Below the pieces are notes generated by a model, which searched no databases, was not told the DNA's origin, and saw nothing but the letters and a program-made list of their open reading frames with translations. Source: Paracyclopina nana (Eukaryota > Arthropoda > Copepoda > Cyclopoida > Cyclopettidae). Taken from it: 64,000 nt of DNA. The position numbers were made by a program, and so were the translations under genes. The DNA lies in the NCBI GenBank assembly GCA_019096065.1, contig JAGUCH010000001.1:7068001-7132000 (forward strand). Reading direction: 5' to 3'. Below, in pieces: positions 57,686 through 64,000 of this stretch (positions are counted from its first letter, which is position 1; each line of letters opens with the position of its first letter).

Positions 57686-59330
57686 CCATGATATAACGGC
57701 GGCTATACTTTAGCTACCTTGAAAATTTACTAACATACAAACTTGAGACACCTTTGCTCTTAATCAAAGATTCACACCTTAGCGTGAGTTTGCCAATTAT
57801 AATTTAGTATTACACAAACTCTGGATAATCAATAAAATGCAAACTTGAACTCAGTTGACCCCAATGTGTGAGTTCACACAATTGCCATGAGTTTGGCAAA
57901 TAAATTCCAATAAAATACAAACTTTCCATGTTAAAGGTAAATCTGCTGTGATCATGACAATTAACAGATTAACTCACTAAGTAAACATTCATTTTCTGGG
58001 TAATTTTTTATTTAGCAAATGTCTAACATAATTTGAGTGACCATTGAAATAAAAATGAATATTCTTGAGATTTCCTGAATTCATGCTTATTTTCATTAAA
58101 ACAAAACAACCTGTTTTTCTTTTGAAATAGCCATTTTAGTAGAGTTTAGCAGGAGACTGAGTAGGCACAAAAAACTTGGCTTATTGTTTGTCCCAACATC
58201 CATAAAAGATAACTTGGATGTAGTGACTTATGAAGCTCTTTTAGATGAAATTGTCAAAGCATTTTATGAAGCAAAAAAATTACCCCCTCAATAATCAACT
58301 AATGTGATAAGCATCATCAAGTGTATATGCTTTTATCATCTGAGTTTGCATAATATTTAGATTCAATTTTGCAAACTCATATATAAGTGTGAATTCGCAC
58401 ATTGGGTCATCAATGGTCAAGTTGGGAAACCGTACTTTGATCTACGTTTTAAGGACTACATGTTGTTTACGTTTTACGATCTACGGCTTCCTTTTTAAGA
58501 TCTAGCGCGGAGTGGCTAGAGACCATTTTATACCTGAGTTTTAAGATCTATTGGCGTCTGTTTTAATATCTATTGGCGTCTGTTTTAATGACTTTAAGAG
58601 CAAAATACTAGTTTTAGGATTCGTTTCGTTTTAGTATCTACAGCTCTGAAATTATTGGTTTTTGTCTTTGCAACCTTGATATTTCCTGACTCAGTGCTGA
58701 ATCTCATTCTCAATAAGATACTTTTTGTTCACCTCAAGATGATCTATAATATAAGGTGACATACTAGCTGAGCTTCACTTCTATGAGCTGTTGGACTATA
58801 CTGTGGTACCCAGTCTGACAAAAAAAATTGAACACTGTGAATTTTATCAATATTATCAATTTCATTTTTTGCCAGAATTTCACAGAAAACGCCAAAATAG
58901 AGAGCTTAAATCTGATTTTATGTCTCTTTGTTCCGTCAAGAATAGCCGTACGAGATGGGGCTGAGGTAGACCAAAAAACATAGTTTCATAGATCATAATA
59001 CACAGGTATGTAGATCAAAGTACTCAGGTAAAAATGTTACCAAAAAAACAACTTAGACCTTAAAACGACGCCAGTAGATCGTAAAACAGACGCCAGTAGA
59101 CATTAACATGTAGATATTAAAACGGACCCCTTTTTAGATCAAAGTACTGGTACCCGTCAAGTTTGTATTTTATCATATAGTTGATGCCACCAAAATGAGT
59201 TTGTATAATATTAATCATACTATACTAACTAGCATGAAGGTGTGAATTCGCACCTAGGGTGTCATTTGAACTCAAGTTTGTATATTTGTATGTTTGGAAG
59301 GTAGAGTCAATAACGCCACCCATGATATAA
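57686..59330. mobile_element. 1.6-kb foldback element with 11-bp flanking direct repeats
   Basis: CCATGATATAA occurs exactly at 57686-57696 and 59320-59330 and looks like a target-site duplication. Just inside, GCTATACTTTAGCTACCTT on the left pairs imperfectly with AAGGTAGAGTCAATAAC on the right, and the arms continue with CATACAAACTTGAG / CTCAAGTTTGTAT. Inner arms also carry inverted copies of repeated words (GGCGTCTGTTTTA at 58550-58590 versus TAAAACAGACGCC near 59080). Long inverted ends with a 9-11 bp duplication fit foldback or Mutator-like non-autonomous elements. No transposase frame. Confidence 0.78.
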
Positions 59331-59633
59331 GAAACAAACACCAGCCAGCCCATCAACAAATCCTCTGGAAACTAATTCTAATGAGTTTCTCTATTGAAAC
59401 ACGCATGCAAAAGACCAAGAACGAAAAACTCCAATGCCTTTGAAGAGAAGATGGAAAAAATCAGAGAAAAAACGCGTAACAATTGAGATTGAAGTTTTTT
59501 ACGATCCATTGTCCCCACTGTGCGTATCAAAAGACTGGCTGGGGGTAAGAGAATTCATGATGATCTTTCTGAGGTATGAGCATTTTTGCATCAAAGTGAT
59601 GGGCACACTGTGCACTCACCACTGTCTTTGGCA

Positions 59634-59847
59634 TGGTTCACCTGCATATTATGGCTGATATTTTGTCAAAATATCGGAGCGAAATGCTGAGAAACTGAGA
59701 ATTTAGATGCTGTTGTAGGATGGATTTTGGTACCAAAAGACCGAATCCGAAGAAAAAATCTAAAAAATGTTTTTGGAAGTACCTGATATTTGCAAATATC
59801 AGCATAATATCGCTCGATATTTTGATCATAATATCGCAGGTGAACCA
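59634..59847. mobile_element. foldback MITE (214 bp)
   Basis: The ends TGGTTCACCTGC and GCAGGTGAACCA are perfect 12-bp inverted repeats, and the pairing continues with gaps through ATATTATG / CATAATAT and AAAATATCG / CGATATTTT. A half-degenerate relative is at 42088-42192. No coding capacity. Confidence 0.83.
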
Positions 59848-62800
59848 GGCCTTTGTTCAAAGCCATTACATTGCAGAGTAAATGAAGTGGCAAAAAATGA
59901 CCAAGTGTCGTAAAAAGTTCGTGTGTACACACTTGTGTGAAAAGTGGAGGCCTACTTTTTTGCGGCGAAAAAGATATTTTGCGTAATTTCTGTAAGGCCT
60001 AGTAATGGCCAAATAAACTGTTATCGGGTTGCCATATTTTAGTCCAAACAATTCAAGGCAGAGGAAAAAATGGCAGAGCAAGGGGAAGAAGCATGCAAAT
60101 CTTAATGGTCTAAAACAGGAAACTGAGTGAGCCATTTGATTTTTTAAAGAGAATCGAGAAACCGCAAATTATGCCAAACTACTGCTCTTAAGTGCTCTCT
60201 GCTGAAAATGTGCGACGACAGAATGCTGTTCTTCTCCAAATTACTTGGCAAACAAAAAAGCACTTTGAATACTTTAGTAATTACTCAACGCCCTGTCGCC
60301 CGATAACAACACCTTTGTGCAAGGCAGAAAGGGAAAATGTATCAAAAACAGCTATTGCTCAGCCGCACTCTGCCGCAATATCTTTGTTCATTTTCGTCTG
60401 CAGCCGATGAGCAGTAAATTAATTCTGAGGAACAGCTGACAAAGAAGCAAATTGCGAACTGATCATAAGCTGGCTTCTCTACCTAAGGCAATGAGCAAAT
60501 AGTACAAGTCTCATCTTAACCCTACTGCAGGCCCTTTGAATCGAGTGAGCCTTTGTAATTGCTTTTTTTCCAAGGGAAAACAAGTGGTACGCTCGGCCAC
60601 AAAAGAGAAGACTTCCCAACAAAAGAGTGCTGTCTAATCAAAAGTTGACAACATACCATGACTGCAGAACTTTGGCCACTGAGGTCGAGTAGTTCGTCAT
60701 GTCACAGCTGTGGTAGTGCCCGAATTTCTCAATCTATTTGGCTCAAAGGCAGATCGTTGACTCACTTCAACATGTAAATAGTTCAGCTGATAATCAAAGC
60801 CTCACGAAGTCACATTGTGCAATTGCCAAAAAGAGTCAATATTTGAGCACTACTAACACACTAATGCAGCAGCAGAAGTGTCCCCTATGGCACCTGAAAC
60901 TCCAGTGAGGAGAATCTACAGAGAAGTTACAAAAAGCAGCAGCAGCGCCGAAAAATCAGCTTGCTTGCTCAGCTTGCGCGCCTCCCCACCACTACGTATG
61001 TAGTTGTAGGTAACGAAGCCACACACACACACTCACGTACAAGTAAAGAGGGAAAACGAATTAAAAACCTAATCTCAATTTAATGGCCAATTGATGGCCA
61101 CGTTGACCCAATTTGGCGGGAAGAAACAACGCGTAATTAACGACATTTCCAGCGCCTGCCAAAGATCGTGCCTCAGGAAGCTTTTTAAGGATAAACACAC
61201 ACAGTATCTTGCAAAGGGGAAGGCTGCAACGCATTGATATGTGCCAGCTGCTTTCTTTCAGGGATTATAATAAGACAACTCGAGAAAGGGCTACTACTTG
61301 ATCTGGGTTTGTGCGTGCATGACTAGCATGTATCGAACTGTTTGCACACCATGTGCGCATGCTTGAAAGTTATTAGTTGATGCGTGCAGAAATATCAATT
61401 CGGAAATGTGAAAATCCCATCTACGAGATGAGCGTAGTTTTAGTGAGTAAAATCACTGCAGCGCATCAGCTGTGCAATGTTTATAAACAAAAGCTTCAAC
61501 GCCGCGGTAGTAACCCACATACTACTTTTTCAGAATTTTTGTAAAAATAAGAATAGTTCGATTTCCAACAAATGCACTTGTAATCAAAAATGACCTTCAC
61601 GGAGCTTACATAATGCGGAATTCAATGCTCAGAATAAGGAATCACAAAGTTTTGGCAACAACACAAGAAGCTCTATATGGAGGGCTCTATGTTGCTAGGG
61701 CTCTTTGATTAGGCTCACAATGTACATTAAGGAGGAAACCTGGATTTGCCCAAACACCCCTGCTGCATTTATTATTATACTATCAGCAAATGCACTCATG
61801 ATTAAGCTCCCCACTCAAGAATTTGCTCACAAATATGGCACATTTCATGAGCGAGCACTTTTATGGCAAAACTTGTGCCACACTCTAGAAGGAGGGCGTC
61901 GACTTCTTCCACTTCATCATTAGGGAGACATCAAAATGTGTCAAGAAGACATTTCCCAAAGTGCAAAATGTCGTTTTTGAACAATGCCCTCTCTTATGCT
62001 TATCTTTTCTTCCTAATAATGCAAGGGAAAGAAAGGCTTGTTTGCCTCCTATTCTGTACCTACGTATAGTTGATGGCAACAACAGATGACTATCAGGGGG
62101 TAAACCCATTTGGGATACCTGAATGTAAACTTCCATTAAACATTTGCATGTCAAAAGACTCGAGAGACTAATAAAGGATGTGTATCTATTACTCATAGCT
62201 TGCACACGTGTGCGAGATGAAGACTGATTAAAAAGTATGGGTAGATTTCTCTCTGCCCAATGGATTAAGAATTTTGAATTCTTAAGTATTTTTTTCTTGA
62301 GGGTTTTGGAAACATTCTTGCTATGAGCTACGAGGGTAAAAGCTGATCTTTCGATTTCAAGCCGGCCCCTAATTGACAGCAACATGACAGATTTATTTTA
62401 TCTGCTGGGGAAAAAGTAATTTCCACCATTTTCCACTTTAAAATGGGAAGAAAACCAACGCCCACTCGCTTTATTTATGTCAAACAGCATCTGCCAATGC
62501 CACCAAACCACCACCTGCTCAAACAAGCTCAAAGTGGACTTAAGAAAAGTGATCCTCCTGGCACGCTTCTCCACAGCTTGCTCATTATCAAGCTAAATAA
62601 CTATGGCCATATGTTTTGCCCATTTTCAACACTGACTGATGGGTTCATTAAAGAGGCAACAAAAAAATGAAGACGATTTTGCACCTTGCAAGCCTTGGCC
62701 AGAATTAATCTAGGTTTTTGTTGTTGTAGTGAACTCTTCTCTTACATTGTGAAAGACCATAAATCAAGATCCTTCGTAACTGCACACAAGCTGTAATTCA

Positions 62801-64000
62801 ATACAATTGTACCATGGCATTTTCAAAGAAGCCCGCATGCTATATGTTGTGATAGTCACGACGGCTTTTCAAATAAAAAAGTTCTATAATTCACGAATAT
62901 ATGCGCTGAGCTGAAAAGCATACTCTACCCATGAACGCACCAATAGCTATGAAAGGAGGAATGCAAGCAAATTAACCATCTGTGGTAGGTGATTTCCTTT
63001 GTAGCCCACATGCTCATTATTATTATTACTACATAAAGTATTTCTCCAACTAGCAACTGCTGCTGAGTTGAGAGTTTTTAATGATCACGACATGACTTGA
63101 GAAAGGGATGCATGAAACTTCTGGACGAATTTTTATTTCTATTTCGTTTAATCGCTCTTTGAGACTAGCTGGGCTTTTTTACGAGCTGCAGTTTGAAATG
63201 TCTCAATTGTTCTGCGCAGCTCGAGATCCGTTGAAGATCTTTTGCATTGAGATTGCATCAAATTCAGTTCACCCGGTCACTCTGCCAAGATGGAAGAAAA
63301 CAGCACATTAGCATAGAAACATATACTGCGAAGAGCAAACAGAATACGTAAGATCTGGGTCCGCCTAGGCAACATCCTGACAGCTTGAGATGATGCATTC
63401 GCACGATCCTTCATCTCGATTTCGAAAACTGTAACACGAACCGGTCAAATGTTGTATTGGACCTGCCCGAAATGCTTCAATTTTAATTTGCAATTACATT
63501 TTGACACATTTTCCCCCCACCTACTCCTTTCCAAATTGTCTCGTGCTTTGGAACGAATCGGGAATTAGGACCAGCCAGCAGCAAAGTGCAATTTTGCCCA
63601 CATAACAACCCGCAATGCAATGTGCATTGCATGACCTTACACCATGGTGGTATGCAACTACAGCTAACTAACCACGTCCACGTTTCAGAAAACCGCCCAA
63701 ATGCGTACGTGCACACTAGGGTAATTTGGGACTTCACAGAAGGTTAAAAGTACGTGAAAAACTCGCATAAAATAATACGGCAAAATGCCAAGATATCTCA
63801 TTCAGCAAAATATCAGCTATTAAATCTTAAAATAATTTTTTAACAATTCTAAGCCTTCAAAGGCTCCTATGCCCTGATTTCACTAACAAAAGCTTAACTT
63901 TAACAAAAACAGTTCATGTTGACGGAATTGGGGTGTTTTGCTATAATACGTATGGGCTCATGAAGTTTACCATTTTTTAAACGATGGTATTTCACGTAGA
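59848..64000. other. distal intergenic region; no gene recognised
   Basis: Short frames on both strands, none with a motif or with splice sites that join to another. A short CA run lies near 61021-61032. No RNA gene or bounded repeat found up to the window end. Confidence 0.5.

Noticed and set aside
57700-59300. CRISPR-like or satellite array suggested by recurring words
   Set aside because: The words recur in inverted as well as direct order without regular spacing; the foldback element explains them.

Overview
The window looks like part of an arthropod nuclear genome, probably insect or crustacean; the species cannot be fixed from the sequence. Reasons: genes are split by GT-AG introns from 58 bp to about 6 kb; the base composition is AT-rich by eye; the gene set is metazoan developmental and housekeeping (retained/ARID3, Hey, JTB, GSTCD, an RGS7-binding-protein homologue, a phytanoyl-CoA dioxygenase-type enzyme and a RING/B-box/filamin/NHL TRIM protein); and introns and spacers carry many short inverted-repeat transposons. 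I joined exons by hand from splice signals, reading phase and conserved motifs, and each model closes in frame.

Layout. 1-8393: no gene recognised. 8394-28037 (minus): retained/ARID3 in nine coding exons; its introns hold a broken OTU-protease open reading frame (14785-15520, plus) and one 384-bp MITE. 28038-29739: upstream region of retained, with GC-rich sequence, and an unrecognised frameshifted ORF pair (29332-29746, minus) abutting the Hey stop. 29740-30630 (minus): Hey with an uninterrupted coding sequence. 31144-31863: a TA-flanked element. 32281-32303: an exact inverted pair of CGTGGGAA, the Su(H)/CSL consensus. 32349-34672 (plus): JTB, with a TA-flanked MITE in its second intron. 34690-38293 (plus): GSTCD, whose proposed ATG lies 17 bp after the JTB stop. 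38644-38822: a TATA box and a possible signal-peptide exon. 39861-45167 (minus): an R7BP homologue whose last exon has a polybasic stretch and a Cys-Cys pair. 46285-47174: three MITEs of three families. 48063-50406 (plus): a PhyH-family dioxygenase with a MITE in its last intron. 52578-56913 (minus): a TRIM2/3-type RING-B-box-coiled-coil-filamin-NHL protein. 56933-64000: intergenic or 5' sequence holding a 1.6-kb foldback element flanked by 11-bp direct repeats and another foldback element.

The genes do not form one pathway. Two transcription factors lie in the same orientation, Hey upstream of retained. JTB and GSTCD are packed head-to-tail closely enough to suggest a shared transcript or overlapping transcription units. 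GSTCD and the R7BP homologue converge. The features most worth checking are the JTB-GSTCD junction, the uninterrupted Hey with a CSL-type site pair upstream, the broken OTU copy, and the set of foldback transposons.
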